Shown: positions 43,672 to 53,018, numbered from the stretch's first letter. The stretch: 64,000 bases of DNA from Herbiconiux sp. L3-i23 (GCF_023734115.1 NZ_AP025737.1:620001-684000), one strand, 5' to 3'. Notes: generated from the sequence alone by a model not told the origin. A program made the numbers and translations.

Positions 43672-44736
43672 ATGCCAGCCGTCGCTCTCGGGATGCCGCT
43701 CTCGGCGCAGCGGCGTCTCGCGCCGTCCGTCGAGGGACGCCCCGACACCGACGGGTTGATCGACCGGTTCGGTCGGGTCGCACGCGATCTGCGGGTGTCG
43801 ATCACCGAGAAGTGCTCGCTGCGCTGCACCTACTGCATGCCGGCCGAGGGCCTGCCGCTGATCGCGCGGGAGGATCAGCTGACCGCGGCAGAGATCGGCC
43901 GGCTCGTGGGTCTCGCCTGGACGCGGCTCGGCGTCACCGAGGTGCGGTTCACCGGAGGCGAGCCGCTGCTGCGCAACGATCTCGCCGACATCATCCGTCT
44001 CTCGAAGGCCGCGGCGCCCGGCATCGGCATCGCGATGACGACCAACGGCATCGGCCTCGACAAGCGTCTGCCGGCTCTGCTCGACGCGGGTCTCGAGCGG
44101 GTCAACGTGAGTCTCGACACGATCGACCGGGACCATTTCGCCCGGCTCACCCGTCGCGACCGCCTCGACGCCGTGTTCGCCGGCATCCGCGCCGCCCACG
44201 ACGCCGGCATCGCACCGCTCAAGCTCAACGCGGTGCTGTTGCGCGAGACCCTCGCCGGAGCGACCGACCTGCTCGCTTGGGCGATCGCGAACGACTGCCG
44301 GTTGCGGTTCATCGAGCAGATGCCGCTCGACGCCGATGCGACCTGGCGCCGCGAGAACCTGGTCGACGCCGCCGAACTGCTCGACGTGCTCCGCACCCGC
44401 TTCGCGCTCGAACCCCTTCCGCGCGACGACCCCTCGTCGCCCGCCGAGGAGTGGCTCGTCGACGGCGGCCCCGACACGGTCGGCATCATCGCGTCGGTCA
44501 CCCGATCGTTCTGCGAGGCGTGCGATCGCACCCGCCTCACCTCCGAGGGAACCGTGCGCTCGTGCCTCTTCGGAGACGACGAGACCGACCTGCGCGCCCT
44601 GCTGCGCGGCGGGGCCGACGACGAGCAGATCGCGACGCTCTGGCGGGCGGCGATGTGGAACAAGCAGGCGGGTCACGGTATGGACAGGGCCGACTTCTCG
44701 CGCCCGCTGCGGAGCATGGGAGCGATCGGTGGCTGA
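43672..44736 (+). CDS. moaA: GTP 3',8-cyclase
   Basis: A radical-SAM enzyme of 354 residues that starts molybdenum cofactor synthesis from GTP. The radical-SAM cluster motif is C48-SLR-C52-TY-C55. The C-terminal second cluster motif ([11 protein letters not shown] then SCLFG) is present, as is [10 protein letters not shown]. MoaD begins inside its last eight bases. This is the first gene of a Moco block spread over both strands. Confidence 0.96.
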   Translation: MPAVALGMPLSAQRRLAPSVEGRPDTDGLIDRFGRVARDLRVSITEKCSLRCTYCMPAEGLPLIAREDQLTAAEIGRLVGLAWTRLGVTEVRFTGGEPLLRNDLADIIRLSKAAAPGIGIAMTTNGIGLDKRLPALLDAGLERVNVSLDTIDRDHFARLTRRDRLDAVFAGIRAAHDAGIAPLKLNAVLLRETLAGATDLLAWAIANDCRLRFIEQMPLDADATWRRENLVDAAELLDVLRTRFALEPLPRDDPSSPAEEWLVDGGPDTVGIIASVTRSFCEACDRTRLTSEGTVRSCLFGDDETDLRALLRGGADDEQIATLWRAAMWNKQAGHGMDRADFSRPLRSMGAIGG

Positions 44737-44974
44737 ACTCCGTATCCGGTACTTCGCGGCCGCCGCGGAGATCGCCGGGGTCGAAGAGGAGACGGTGACG
44801 ACGTCGGCGTCGACGGCGGGCGAGCTCAAGCGCGAACTGCGCGAACGGTTCGGCGGCGGGATGGACCGGGTGCTCCGCGGCGGTTCCCTGTTGGTCGACG
44901 GAGTGGTGCGCCGCGACGACGCCGTCGCACTCGGTGCGACCGTCGACGTGCTCCCCGCCTTCTCCGGCGGCTGA
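44729..44974 (+). CDS. moaD: Molybdopterin synthase sulfur carrier subunit
   Basis: An 81-residue ubiquitin-like protein with the required C-terminal Gly-Gly (AFSGG), which is adenylated and thiocarboxylated by the MoeZ-type enzyme before donating sulfur with MoaE. The GTG start overlaps the end of moaA by 8 bp. The segments [12 protein letters not shown] and [12 protein letters not shown] are typical. Confidence 0.93.
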   Translation: MAELRIRYFAAAAEIAGVEEETVTTSASTAGELKRELRERFGGGMDRVLRGGSLLVDGVVRRDDAVALGATVDVLPAFSGG

Positions 44975-45062
44975 GCCGCGTTCACCCACTTGGCACCGCA
45001 CTCCCAGGTTCCCTGCATGCGATGAGCCGGTGCCACCCACCGGCGCGGGGCAGGGTGAGGCC

Positions 45063-45626
45063 ATGACAACTGGAAGCACCCTCTCCCGAAGCATGCACGA
45101 CCTCGGACTCGCCGCCTGGTTCGGTGGGTCACTGATGGGCGCGGTCGGCCTGAACGGCGGCGCCGCGACCGCGAACGACCCGAAGGAACGTCTCAGCATC
45201 TCGTCGGCCGGCTGGACGAAATGGGCTCCTGCGCAATTCGCCGCGATCGGCGCGCACATCGTCGGCAGCGCCGGGATGCTCGTCGGCGACGCCGGGCGCG
45301 TCACGATCCAGAAGGAGACCCGAGGCATCGTCGTGCTGAAGACCGTGCTCACCCTCGCCGCAGGAGGCGCGTCGCTGTACTCGGCGGTCGTGGGCCGGAA
45401 GCAGTCCGAGCACTCCGACGAGGGGGCCAAGGGCGCGACCGAAGCGGCCGGATGGGAGTCGTCCGGTCTCGCCGCGGCCCAGAAGCAGCAGAAGATCCTG
45501 CAGTGGGTGGTCCCCGCCATCACCGGCGTGCTCATCGTGCTCGCGGCGCAGCAGGGCGAGGCGCAGCGACCCAAGAAGGGACTCTCCGCGCTGCTCGCGA
45601 AGAAGGGGCTGCTTCAGGGGAACTGA
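45063..45626 (+). CDS. Hypothetical membrane protein
   Basis: A 187-residue protein with hydrophobic stretches at about 12-32, 57-75, 87-107 and 146-162 and a basic C-terminus (RPKKGLSALLAKKG). I do not recognise a family. It starts MTTGSTLSRSMHDLGLAAWFGGS. Upstream, CAGGGT lies six bases before the ATG, and GGGTGAGG could also serve as a ribosome-binding site. It interrupts the Moco block and converges with moaE; the 37-bp gap holds a doubled GACGGCGCCT, possibly a shared terminator. Confidence 0.7.
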   Translation: MTTGSTLSRSMHDLGLAAWFGGSLMGAVGLNGGAATANDPKERLSISSAGWTKWAPAQFAAIGAHIVGSAGMLVGDAGRVTIQKETRGIVVLKTVLTLAAGGASLYSAVVGRKQSEHSDEGAKGATEAAGWESSGLAAAQKQQKILQWVVPAITGVLIVLAAQQGEAQRPKKGLSALLAKKGLLQGN

Positions 45627-45663
45627 CGCTCCAATCCGACGGCGCCTGCGACGGCGCCTCCGG

Positions 45664-46077
45664 CTAGAGTCCGAGCCAGTCGCTGGCGCCGTCGGGATAG
45701 TGCTGCTTCTTCCAGATCGGCGTCTCGGCCTTGATCCGGTCGACGAGCAGTGCACACGCGGCGAACGCTTCGGCACGGTGGGGAGAGGCGACGACCGCGA
45801 CGAGCGCGACGTCGCCGATCGCGAGCGCTCCGATCCGGTGCGCTGCCGCGAGGGTGAGGCCCGTCTCGGCGGCGACCGCGGCGCAGCACTCGGCGAGGAT
45901 GCGCTCCGCGTCGGGGTGGGCGCTGTAGTCGAGCGCGGTGACCTCGCGTCCGCCGTCGGCGTCGCGAACCACGCCGCGGAACGTGACGACGGCGCCGTCG
46001 GCCCGCGAGGTCACCGCCGACTCGAGTTCATCGGCGTCGAGCACGTCCGACGTGACCCGAGCGAGGACGACGCTCAC
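45664..46077 (-). CDS. moaE: Molybdopterin synthase catalytic subunit
   Basis: A 137-residue enzyme that inserts two sulfurs into precursor Z with MoaD. Typical motifs are GAVVTFRGVVRDADGG, HRIGALAIGDVALVAVVASPHR and the catalytic-lysine region ETPIWKKQHYPDG. The GTG start at 46077 overlaps the stop of the moaC-mog gene by 4 bp; upstream in-frame sequence belongs to that gene in another frame. Confidence 0.95.
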   Translation of the reverse strand: MSVVLARVTSDVLDADELESAVTSRADGAVVTFRGVVRDADGGREVTALDYSAHPDAERILAECCAAVAAETGLTLAAAHRIGALAIGDVALVAVVASPHRAEAFAACALLVDRIKAETPIWKKQHYPDGASDWLGL

Positions 46078-47141
46078 GCCGTCGGCCCGTCGTGGATAGG
46101 GGCGCCCGCCGAGTGGTCGCCGCCGCCGTCGACCTGCGCGAGCAGGTGCTCGAGCACGCGCTCGAGCACGCCGAGTCCGTCGCGCACACCGCCCGTCGAC
46201 CCGGGGAGGTTGACGATGACGGTTCCGTTCGCGACGCCGGCGACCCCGCGGCTGAGCGAGGACGTCGGCACGATGGCGGCCCCGGCGGCGCGGATGGCGT
46301 CGGCGAGTCCAGGGAGTTCGCGGTCGAGCAGCGGGATGGTCGCCTCGGGGGTGGCGTCGGTCGGGCTCGCTCCGGTGCCTCCCGTGGTGAGCACGAGGGC
46401 GGGGCGGGTGGCGACCACCGAGCGCAACGCCGTCGCGATGTCGGCGTCGGCCACGACGACCACCTCGTCGACAGTCAGTCCCCGCGCCTGCAGCCACTCG
46501 GCGATCAGCGGGCCGGTGGTGTCGTCGCGGGTACCGGTCGCGGCGCGGGTCGAGGCGACCACGACCACGGCCCGGTCGCGGCGCAGCTCCGGAACCGCCG
46601 ATCGAATGCGGCCGTCGAGCCACGCGTCGCGTCGCCACTCGCCGCGGGCACCGCCCGACTTCGACACGAGCCGGACATCGGTGAGGGTGGCTGCGGGATC
46701 GACCGCCTTGACCATGTCGTGCAGCGTCAGCCCCGCCACCGTCACCGCCGTCAGCGCCTCCATCTCGACGCCCGTGCGGCCCGTCGTCGTCGCGGTGGCG
46801 GTGATCGTGACGGTCGTGCCGGCGGGGTGGAGGTCGACGGTGACCCGGTCGAGTGCCAGCGGGTGGCAGAGAGGGATGAGGTCGCTGGTGCGCTTCGCGC
46901 CCATGATCCCGGAGATGCGCGCGGTCGCCAGCGCATCGGCCTTCTTCAGGCCGTCGGTGCGGAGCAGACCGATCACCTCGTCGGTGGTGACGAAGGTTCC
47001 GCTCGCCACCGCCACCCGGTGGGTGACCTCCTTGCCGCCGACGTCGACCATGCGGGCGCGCCCGTCGGAGTCGAGGTGGGTCAGCCCGCTCGCACCAGTC
47101 GGTTCACTCAGAGTCGGTTCACTCACAGTCGGTTCACTCAT
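46074..47141 (-). CDS. MoaC-MogA/MoaB fusion protein
   Basis: A 355-residue bifunctional Moco enzyme. Residues about 18-180 are MoaC, cyclic pyranopterin monophosphate synthase, with ARISGIMGAKRTSDLIPLCH and GVEMEALTAVTVAGLTLHDM. Residues about 190-345 are the MogA/MoaB molybdopterin adenylyltransferase fold, with LTTGGTGASPTDATPEA. Such MoaC-MoaB fusions occur in some bacteria. The N-terminus is SEPTVSEPTLSEPTG, from a 15-bp tandem repeat. The start overlaps the moeA stop by 4 bp. Confidence 0.93.
   Translation of the reverse strand: MSEPTVSEPTLSEPTGASGLTHLDSDGRARMVDVGGKEVTHRVAVASGTFVTTDEVIGLLRTDGLKKADALATARISGIMGAKRTSDLIPLCHPLALDRVTVDLHPAGTTVTITATATTTGRTGVEMEALTAVTVAGLTLHDMVKAVDPAATLTDVRLVSKSGGARGEWRRDAWLDGRIRSAVPELRRDRAVVVVASTRAATGTRDDTTGPLIAEWLQARGLTVDEVVVVADADIATALRSVVATRPALVLTTGGTGASPTDATPEATIPLLDRELPGLADAIRAAGAAIVPTSSLSRGVAGVANGTVIVNLPGSTGGVRDGLGVLERVLEHLLAQVDGGGDHSAGAPIHDGPTA
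47097..47141 (-). repeat. Three tandem 15-bp units at the start of moaC-mog
   Basis: On the coding strand the unit NTGAGTGAACCGACT occurs three times without other change, the first base being A, G and C. The first two units therefore offer ATG and GTG start codons. Repeat number may vary between strains by slippage without a frame change. Confidence 0.85.
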
Positions 47142-48379
47142 AGGGGGAGCACCTCCACGGCGTCGCCGTCATGCAGTCGGGTGAGGGTTTCGGGGATGTC
47201 GAGGAGGCAGTCGGCCGCCGCCATCGTGGCGACCAAGTGGGAGCTCGGGCCGGAGACCGCCCGCACCCGTCCTCCGGGGGTGCGGGTGCCGCGCAGCCAC
47301 TGCCGCTTGCCGGGAACCGAGACGACGTCGCCGTCGAAGACCCGCTGCTCGGCGAGGATCGGGGGAAGCCCCGAGGCGCGGCGGAGCACCGGCCGCAGGA
47401 ACACGGCGAACGAGACCTGCGCGCTGACCGGGTTGCCGGGGAACGACACGACGGGGACGCCCTCGACGACGGCCGTCGACTGCGGTCCGCCCGGCTGCAT
47501 CGCGACCTCGGTCACGTCGGCGCCGAGCGGCTCGAGCACGTCGCGGACGACCTCGAACTCGCCCTTCGACACCCCACCCGAGGTGATCACGAGGTCCGCA
47601 CGACGTACGGCCTCGTCGAGAGCGGCGCGGAAGACGTGCGCGTCGTCGCTCGTGCGGGCGGTGAAGACGATCTCCGCACCGGACTCGCGGGCCGCGCTCG
47701 CGAGGGCGACGGTGTTCGCATCGAACACCTGACCCGGGGCCGGGGTGGCGCCGGGGGGAACGATCTCGGCCCCCGAGCTGATCACCGCGACGCGGATCCG
47801 TTTCAGCACCGCGACCTCGGTGAGGCCGGCCGCCGCGAGGGCGGCGAGATGGCGCGGCGCCAGTACGACACCTTCTGTGAGCAGTCGGGCTCCGGCGCGC
47901 ACGTCGGTGCCGGGCTCTCGCACGTAGTCGCCGGCGCTGCGGGCGACGAGCACGGTCACCTGCCCGTCGTCGACGTGGGTGTGCTCGACGGGGACGACGC
48001 AATCGGCGCCCTCGGGCACGACGGCGCCCGTCATGATCCGTGCCGCCGTTCCCTGTTCGACGCGCACGGGGGAGGACGGGGCCGCGGCGATCGTCTCGCC
48101 GATCCGTAGCGTCGCCGGAACGTGGGCGAGGTCGGCGCTCGCGACGGCGAAGCCGTCCATCTGCGAGTTGCGGAACAGCGGCAGATCGACCGGTGCCAGC
48201 ACCGGCACCGCGCTGACCCGTCCGCGTGCGCGCTCGAGCGGAACCCGTTCGCTCGCGACGGGAAGGTCGGCGAGCAGGGCCTCGATGCGTCGGGCGTGCT
48301 CGTCGACGCTCCGTCGCGATTCGACCGCCTGTTCGGCGGACGGCGTCGCGGGAGGCGACGCGGCTTCGGGAGCGGTCAT
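47138..48379 (-). CDS. moeA: Molybdopterin molybdotransferase
   Basis: A 413-residue enzyme that inserts molybdate into adenylated molybdopterin. Motifs: PLFRNSQMDGFAV, RIMTGAVVPEGADCVVPVE, VISSGAEIVPPG, TSGGVSKGEFEVVRDVL and FPGNPVSAQVSF. The start at MTAPEAASPP is 2 bp after the moeZ stop. It is coupled downstream to the moaC-mog gene. Confidence 0.95.
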   Translation of the reverse strand: MTAPEAASPPATPSAEQAVESRRSVDEHARRIEALLADLPVASERVPLERARGRVSAVPVLAPVDLPLFRNSQMDGFAVASADLAHVPATLRIGETIAAAPSSPVRVEQGTAARIMTGAVVPEGADCVVPVEHTHVDDGQVTVLVARSAGDYVREPGTDVRAGARLLTEGVVLAPRHLAALAAAGLTEVAVLKRIRVAVISSGAEIVPPGATPAPGQVFDANTVALASAARESGAEIVFTARTSDDAHVFRAALDEAVRRADLVITSGGVSKGEFEVVRDVLEPLGADVTEVAMQPGGPQSTAVVEGVPVVSFPGNPVSAQVSFAVFLRPVLRRASGLPPILAEQRVFDGDVVSVPGKRQWLRGTRTPGGRVRAVSGPSSHLVATMAAADCLLDIPETLTRLHDGDAVEVLPL

Positions 48380-48381
48380 GG

Positions 48382-49545
48382 TCAGTAGCGGGCGACGCTC
48401 GGGTCGATGTCGCGGCTCCACGCGTCGATGCCGCCCGCGAGGTGGGTGCCCTCGAATCCGGCGGCGCGCAGCGCGGCGAGCATCCGCTCCGACCGCATCC
48501 CGTGGTGGCAGTAGGCGACGATCGGCACATCGCGGTCGAGATCGTCGAGCGCGTCGGCGGTCGCCGACGACATCGGCAGCGGATGCGCGTCCGGCAGGGC
48601 GGCGATCTCGACCTCCCACGGCTCGCGCACGTCGATCAACTGCACCGGTGCGCCGGAGGCGAGCAGGTCGCGCAGCGCCGCCGCGTCGATCTCGTCGGCG
48701 TGCTGCCAGTCGTCGGGAAGGGTCACGGCGGGGTCCTCTCGGTGGGGTTCAGGGGTCTCGTCGGTGGGCGCGGCGGTGCGCCACGGGGCGTCGGGATCGA
48801 TTCCGAACGTGAGCTCGCGGGTGCGGGCGGTCTTCGCGTCGTAGCTCGTCACGCGCCCGAGGAGCTGATCGGCGGTTCCGGTGAGCACGGCGAGGACCTG
48901 CGCCGCCATCAGCCCGCCGATGACGGTGCAGACGCTCGGGAGGATGCCGCCCTCGGCGCACGAGAGCACCGTGCCGGGTGCGGGCGGCTCGGGGAAGAGA
49001 TCGCGGTAGATGGGGCCGCGCCCCTCCCAGCTGAGGCCGACCTGGCCGCCGTACTGGGAGACGGCCCCCCAGACCACGGGCACTCCGCGTTCGCGGGCGG
49101 CGTCGTCGACGAGGTACCGGGTGTCGAAGTTGTCGCTGCCGTCCACGATCAGGTCGATGCCGTCGAGGAGTGCGGGCGCCGTCTCGGCGGTGACGCGGAC
49201 CCGGTGCCCCGTCACGGTGCCGGAGCTGAGCGTCACGAGTCGGTCGAGGGCCGACTCGACCTTCGGGCGGCCGACGTCGGCCGAGGAATGCAGCGACTGC
49301 CGCGGGAGATTCGACTCCTCGACCACGTCGTCGTCGACGACGACCACGGCCCCGACACCGGCCGCGACGATCGCGGGCAGCACGGTGCTGCCGAGCCCGC
49401 CGGCCCCCACGACGAGGACACGGGCGTCGCGGAGCCCGCGCAGGGCGCCGGAGCCGAAGCCCGGCAGGGCGCTGAATCGCGCCCAGCGCGAGTCGCCCGA
49501 GCCTGCGCCGACCGTATCGGCGTCGGGGGCGGCTGCGATCCTCAT
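48382..49545 (-). CDS. moeZ: Adenylyltransferase/sulfurtransferase (MoeZ type, ThiF-rhodanese fusion)
   Basis: A 387-residue E1-like enzyme that adenylates the MoaD tail and transfers sulfur to it. The N-terminal ThiF domain has VLVVGAGGLGSTVLPA and DGSDNFDTRYLVDDA. The C-terminal rhodanese domain (about 285-387) has the active-site loop YCHHGMRS. The CxxC zinc pairs of E. coli MoeB are absent, as in actinobacterial MoeZ. The open frame continues far upstream to 51291, but that part is antisense to real genes. The start MRIAAAPDAD is backed by GGGTGAGGA upstream. Confidence 0.93.
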   Translation of the reverse strand: MRIAAAPDADTVGAGSGDSRWARFSALPGFGSGALRGLRDARVLVVGAGGLGSTVLPAIVAAGVGAVVVVDDDVVEESNLPRQSLHSSADVGRPKVESALDRLVTLSSGTVTGHRVRVTAETAPALLDGIDLIVDGSDNFDTRYLVDDAARERGVPVVWGAVSQYGGQVGLSWEGRGPIYRDLFPEPPAPGTVLSCAEGGILPSVCTVIGGLMAAQVLAVLTGTADQLLGRVTSYDAKTARTRELTFGIDPDAPWRTAAPTDETPEPHREDPAVTLPDDWQHADEIDAAALRDLLASGAPVQLIDVREPWEVEIAALPDAHPLPMSSATADALDDLDRDVPIVAYCHHGMRSERMLAALRAAGFEGTHLAGGIDAWSRDIDPSVARY

Positions 49546-49627
49546 GGCACCATCCTCACCCACCGAGCCGACATCCGCGTCGTTCCGGCCAGCTGATGGG
49601 CCCACCCGCCCACGGCGGCCGGCGCAG

Positions 49628-49633
49628 TAGCCT
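49628..49633 (+). promoter_or_regulatory. Leaderless -10 for the TOBE regulator
   Basis: TAGCCT ends six bases before the ATG at 49640, the same box and spacing as at coaD. It lies in the 94-bp gap divergent from moeZ. Confidence 0.55.
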
Positions 49634-49639
49634 GACCGC

Positions 49640-50047
49640 ATGACCGCCGGACGCATCAGGATCAGCGAGGCCGCCGCGCTCCTCGGGGTGAGCGACGACA
49701 CCATCAGGCGCTGGGGCGACGGTGGACGGCTCGAGATCGAACGGGGCGCGGGGCCCGCGACCGTCGACGCCGCGGCGCTCGCCGCTCTCGCGAGTGAGTC
49801 GGCCGCCGCATCGCCGGTGGCCTCGCTGACCCGCGGCGGACACTCGTCCGCACGCAACCGGGTGACCGGCATCGTCACCCGCGTCGTCAAGGACACGGTC
49901 ATGGCGCAGGTCGAGCTGCAGGCGGGGCCGTTCCGCTTCGTGTCGCTCATGAGCAGGGAGGCGGCCGACGAGCTCGGTCTCGAGCCGGGGTCGATCGCCG
50001 TCGCGTCGGTGAAGGCCACCAACGTCGTGATCGAGCTGACGGACTGA
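49640..50047 (+). CDS. Helix-turn-helix plus TOBE (molbindin) protein
   Basis: A 135-residue protein with an N-terminal excisionase/MerR-like DNA-binding segment (RISEAAALLGVSDDTIRRW, residues 6-25) and a C-terminal Mop/TOBE domain (about 70-134: NRVTGIVTRVVKDTVMAQVEL, SREAADELGLEPGS, VKATNVVIE) that binds molybdate. It is divergent from the moeZ-moeA-moaC-moaE operon and just before modABC, so it is a good candidate for a molybdate-responsive regulator of both. That role is inferred from domain content and position. Confidence 0.88.
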   Translation: MTAGRIRISEAAALLGVSDDTIRRWGDGGRLEIERGAGPATVDAAALAALASESAAASPVASLTRGGHSSARNRVTGIVTRVVKDTVMAQVELQAGPFRFVSLMSREAADELGLEPGSIAVASVKATNVVIELTD

Positions 50048-50120
50048 CCCGCTCTCGTACGAACGTCGACACAGCTGAGCTCACCCCTCGATCCGAAGCA
50101 GAGTTCCGCGTGTGCGGATC

Positions 50121-50126
50121 TATGCT
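50121..50126 (+). promoter_or_regulatory. Leaderless -10 that decides the modA start
   Basis: TATGCT ends seven bases before the ATG at 50134. The other in-frame ATG (50122) lies inside this box, so it is unlikely to be used. Confidence 0.55.
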
Positions 50127-50133
50127 TCTCGAC

Positions 50134-50955
50134 ATGACGCAGATTCGGAGCATCCGACGTGCCTTCGTCGCCACCGGCGCGCTCGTCGGAGCGCTCGCCG
50201 TCGCCCTGACCGGGTGCGCGGGAGCATCGCCCGCACCCGCCGACACGGCGTCGCCCGAGACGAGTGCGTCGATGCTCGAGGGGGCCATCACGGTCTTCGC
50301 CGCGGCGTCGCTGAAAGCGACCTTCACCGAACTGGCCGAGGAGTTCGAGGCGGCGAACCCCGACACGTCGATCGAGCTCACGTTCGCCGGTTCCTCGGAT
50401 CTCGTCACCCAGATCACGGAGGGAGCGCCGGCCGACGTCTTCGCCTCCGCGGATGAGAAGAACATGGCGAAGCTCACCGACGCGGGCCTCATCGACGACG
50501 GCGTCCCTGTCGTCTTCGCGACGAACGTCCTCGCCATCGCCGTCCCGCCCGGCAACCCCGCCGGCGTGCACGGGTTCGCCGACCTCGCCCGCCCCGAGGT
50601 GAAGACTGTCGTCTGCGCAGCCCAGGTGCCCTGCGGTGCGGCGACCGTGACCGTCGAGGAGGCGACCGGGGTCACGATCGCGCCGGTGAGCGAGGAATCG
50701 TCGGTCACCGACGTGCTCGGCAAGGTGACCTCGGGCGAAGCCGACGCCGGGCTCGTCTACGTCACCGACGTGATCGCCGCCGGCGACGCGGTCGAGGGCA
50801 TCGACTTCCCCGAATCGAGTGAGGCCGTCAACACCTACCCGATCGCCGTGGTCGCCGACTCGCCGGCGGCGGAGGTCGCGCAGGCCTTCGTCGACTTCGT
50901 CACCGGCTCCGTCGGGAAGGATGTCCTCGAGGCCGCCGGGTTCGGCCGGCCGTAG
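50134..50955 (+). CDS. modA: Molybdate-binding lipoprotein
   Basis: The extracytoplasmic receptor of the molybdate ABC importer, 273 residues. The signal peptide ends at the lipobox VALTGC with C28. The mature domain shows [44 protein letters not shown] and a late AGLVYVTDV, all typical of ModA. The start at [11 protein letters not shown] is preferred because of the -10 seven bases upstream. A frame to 50110 adds eight residues with no support. Confidence 0.95.
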   Translation: MTQIRSIRRAFVATGALVGALAVALTGCAGASPAPADTASPETSASMLEGAITVFAAASLKATFTELAEEFEAANPDTSIELTFAGSSDLVTQITEGAPADVFASADEKNMAKLTDAGLIDDGVPVVFATNVLAIAVPPGNPAGVHGFADLARPEVKTVVCAAQVPCGAATVTVEEATGVTIAPVSEESSVTDVLGKVTSGEADAGLVYVTDVIAAGDAVEGIDFPESSEAVNTYPIAVVADSPAAEVAQAFVDFVTGSVGKDVLEAAGFGRP

Positions 50956-50965
50956 CCTGACCTCG

Positions 50966-51781
50966 ATGACCTCTTCGCGCCGCGATTCAGCCGCCGGGGT
51001 ACCGGCCCCCGTGATCGTCGTCGCGATCGTCGGCGCGGCGTTCGTGCTGCTGCCGCTCGTCGGCATGGCGGGCCGGATCGACTGGAGCCGGTTCGGCGCG
51101 CTGATCACCTCCGAGTCGTCGCTCGCCGCACTCGGCCTGAGCCTTCGCACCTCGCTCGCCGCCACGGCGCTCTGCATCCTCCTCGGCGTGCCCATGGCGG
51201 TGGTGCTCGCCCGCACGACCTTCTGGGGGCAGAAGGTGCTGCGCTCCCTCGTCCTGCTCCCGCTCGTGCTGCCGCCCGTGGTCGGCGGCATCGCGCTGCT
51301 CTACACCTTCGGGCGGCGCGGACTGCTCGGGCAGAGCTTCGAGGCGCTGGGGGTGAGCATCGCGTTCTCGACGACCGCGGTCGTGCTGGCTCAGACCTTC
51401 GTCGCGCTGCCCTTCCTCGTGCTCAGCCTCGAAGGGGCGCTGCGAACGCTCGGCACCCGGTACGAGGCCGTCGGCGCGACGCTCGGTGCGCGTCCCGGCA
51501 CGGTGCTCCGGCGGATCACCCTGCCGCTCGTGCTCCCCGCCCTCGTCGCGGGCGCCGTGCTCTCGTTCGCGCGGGCCCTCGGCGAGTTCGGTGCGACGCT
51601 CACCTTCGCGGGCAGCCTGCAGGGCGTCACCCGCACACTGCCGCTCGAGATCTACCTGCAGCGCGAGACCGACCCCGACGCCGCCGTGGCGCTGTCGCTG
51701 GTGCTCGTCGTCGTCGCCGTCATCGTCGTCGCCGTCGCCCATCAGGCGGGCGAGACGAGCGTCCTCCGAGGTCGCCGATGA
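50966..51781 (+). CDS. modB: Molybdate ABC transporter permease
   Basis: A 271-residue membrane protein with about six helices. The ModB-type EAA loop is [22 protein letters not shown], and [16 protein letters not shown] is characteristic. It begins 10 bp after modA. A TAGCCT that includes the modA stop codon lies seven bases before its ATG, so an extra internal promoter is possible. It ends with an ATGA overlap with modC. Confidence 0.94.
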   Translation: MTSSRRDSAAGVPAPVIVVAIVGAAFVLLPLVGMAGRIDWSRFGALITSESSLAALGLSLRTSLAATALCILLGVPMAVVLARTTFWGQKVLRSLVLLPLVLPPVVGGIALLYTFGRRGLLGQSFEALGVSIAFSTTAVVLAQTFVALPFLVLSLEGALRTLGTRYEAVGATLGARPGTVLRRITLPLVLPALVAGAVLSFARALGEFGATLTFAGSLQGVTRTLPLEIYLQRETDPDAAVALSLVLVVVAVIVVAVAHQAGETSVLRGRR

Positions 51782-52830
51782 GCGGCCTCGACTTCGCCGC
51801 CGCGGTCGCCGACCGGGGCTTCGACGTATCGCTCACCGTCCGGCAGGGAGAGACGGTCGCCGTGCTCGGACCCAACGGCGCGGGCAAGTCGACGCTCCTC
51901 GGACTCGTCGCCGGGCTCGTGCGCCCCGACTCCGGTCGCGCGACGCTCGACGGCGACGTGCTGTTCGACACCCCGGCGGTCGGTCGCGGCCGGTTCGCGC
52001 CACCTCACGACCGCGGGGTCTCGCTGCTCGCGCAGGACGCGCTGCTCTTCCCCCACCTCTCGGTGCTCGACAACGTCGCGTTCGGACCGAGGAGCGCAGG
52101 GCTGCCGCGCGCCGACGCCCTCCGCCGGGCGCGCGCGTGGCTCGAGCGGGTGGACGCGGAGGAGCTCGCCTCTCGGCGACCGGCGTCGCTGTCGGGAGGT
52201 CAGGCCCAGCGCATCGCCGTCGCGCGGGCGCTGGCCGCGGAGCCGGCGCTGCTGCTGCTCGACGAGCCGATGGCGGCACTCGACGTGTCGGTGGCGCCCG
52301 CGCTGCGTCGGATGCTGCGCGAGGTGCTCGCCGACCAGACCACGATCATCGTCACCCACGATGTCCTCGACGCCTTCACGCTCGCCGATCGCGTCGTCGT
52401 GATGTCCGACGGCCGGGTCGTCGACAGTGGTCCCGTGCGAGAGGTGCTCGACCGACCGAGGACGACCTTCGCCGCGAACCTGTCCGGGGTGCTCCTGCTG
52501 ACGGGCCTTCGGGCGGCCGACGGCGTCGCACTCGACGGCGGGGGAGAGCTCCGAGTTCCGGGGGCCGCGTCGGTCGCGATCGGCGGGCGGGTGGGAATCG
52601 CCGTTCGTCCTCCGCACGTGCGCGTCGAGACGCAGCAGTTCGGCACGCGTGGCGCCGGCGTCCGCGAGAGGATCGTCGACTTCGAGCCTCGGGGGGACCT
52701 CGTACGAGTCCATTCCGCTCGGATGGCCGCCGACCTCCCTCCGAGCGTCGTGGCCGGTCTCGCTCTGGCCGAGGGCGACGAGGTGTCCTTCGTCGTCGAT
52801 CCCGCGCTCGTGAGCGTCTACCCGCTGTGA
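51778..52830 (+). CDS. modC: Molybdate ABC transporter ATP-binding protein
   Basis: A 350-residue ATPase that powers molybdate import. Walker A is GPNGAGKS, the signature LSGGQAQR, Walker [14 protein letters not shown] and the switch His in [10 protein letters not shown]. The C-terminal ~110 residues form an OB/TOBE-like regulatory part. It is the last gene of modABC and is followed by a 188-bp gap before the mannosidase gene. Confidence 0.93.
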   Translation: MSGLDFAAAVADRGFDVSLTVRQGETVAVLGPNGAGKSTLLGLVAGLVRPDSGRATLDGDVLFDTPAVGRGRFAPPHDRGVSLLAQDALLFPHLSVLDNVAFGPRSAGLPRADALRRARAWLERVDAEELASRRPASLSGGQAQRIAVARALAAEPALLLLDEPMAALDVSVAPALRRMLREVLADQTTIIVTHDVLDAFTLADRVVVMSDGRVVDSGPVREVLDRPRTTFAANLSGVLLLTGLRAADGVALDGGGELRVPGAASVAIGGRVGIAVRPPHVRVETQQFGTRGAGVRERIVDFEPRGDLVRVHSARMAADLPPSVVAGLALAEGDEVSFVVDPALVSVYPL

Positions 52831-52892
52831 AACCGACACTTCTCTGACATCGTTCCCAGAAAGGGCTGGACCTTCTCGGGGAGCAGAAGATA

Positions 52893-52914
52893 CGGTTTCT
52901 GCGCACTGAAACCG
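52893..52914. promoter_or_regulatory. Inverted repeat downstream of modC
   Basis: CGGTTTC and GAAACCG are perfect 7-bp arms around TGCGCACT. It may be the modABC terminator (no T-run) or a regulator site for the mannosidase gene 105 bp downstream. Confidence 0.45.
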
Positions 52915-52991
52915 CCGGGCAGGCGTCGCGCATCGCCGATCGAGGGCTTCCCTCGTCGCGCTCGTCAGCGTGCCCGGAATCGGACACCACG

Positions 52992-53005
52992 TGGGAACGT
53001 TCCCG
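52992..53005. promoter_or_regulatory. LacI-family operator before the mannosidase gene
   Basis: TGGGAACGTTCCCG contains the perfect 12-bp palindrome GGGAACGTTCCC centred on CG, the typical shape of LacI-type sugar regulator sites. It is 14 bases upstream of the start codon and would block the promoter or early transcription until a mannose-containing inducer is present. No LacI-type gene is in the window. Confidence 0.7.
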
Positions 53006-53018
53006 CAGAAAGCTCGGT

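Noticed and set aside
43659-43677. Iron box (DtxR/IdeR) between moaA and the transporter operon
   Set aside because: TTAGGTTAG matches one half-site, but the second half (GGGCATGCCA) does not, and the TAGGTT is explained by the leaderless -10 of moaA. It remains a weak hint that the transporter could be iron-related.
49546-51291. N-terminal extension of the MoeZ frame by about 580 codons
   Set aside because: The extension is antisense to the TOBE, modA and modB genes and has no recognisable domain; a good start with ribosome-binding site exists at 49545.
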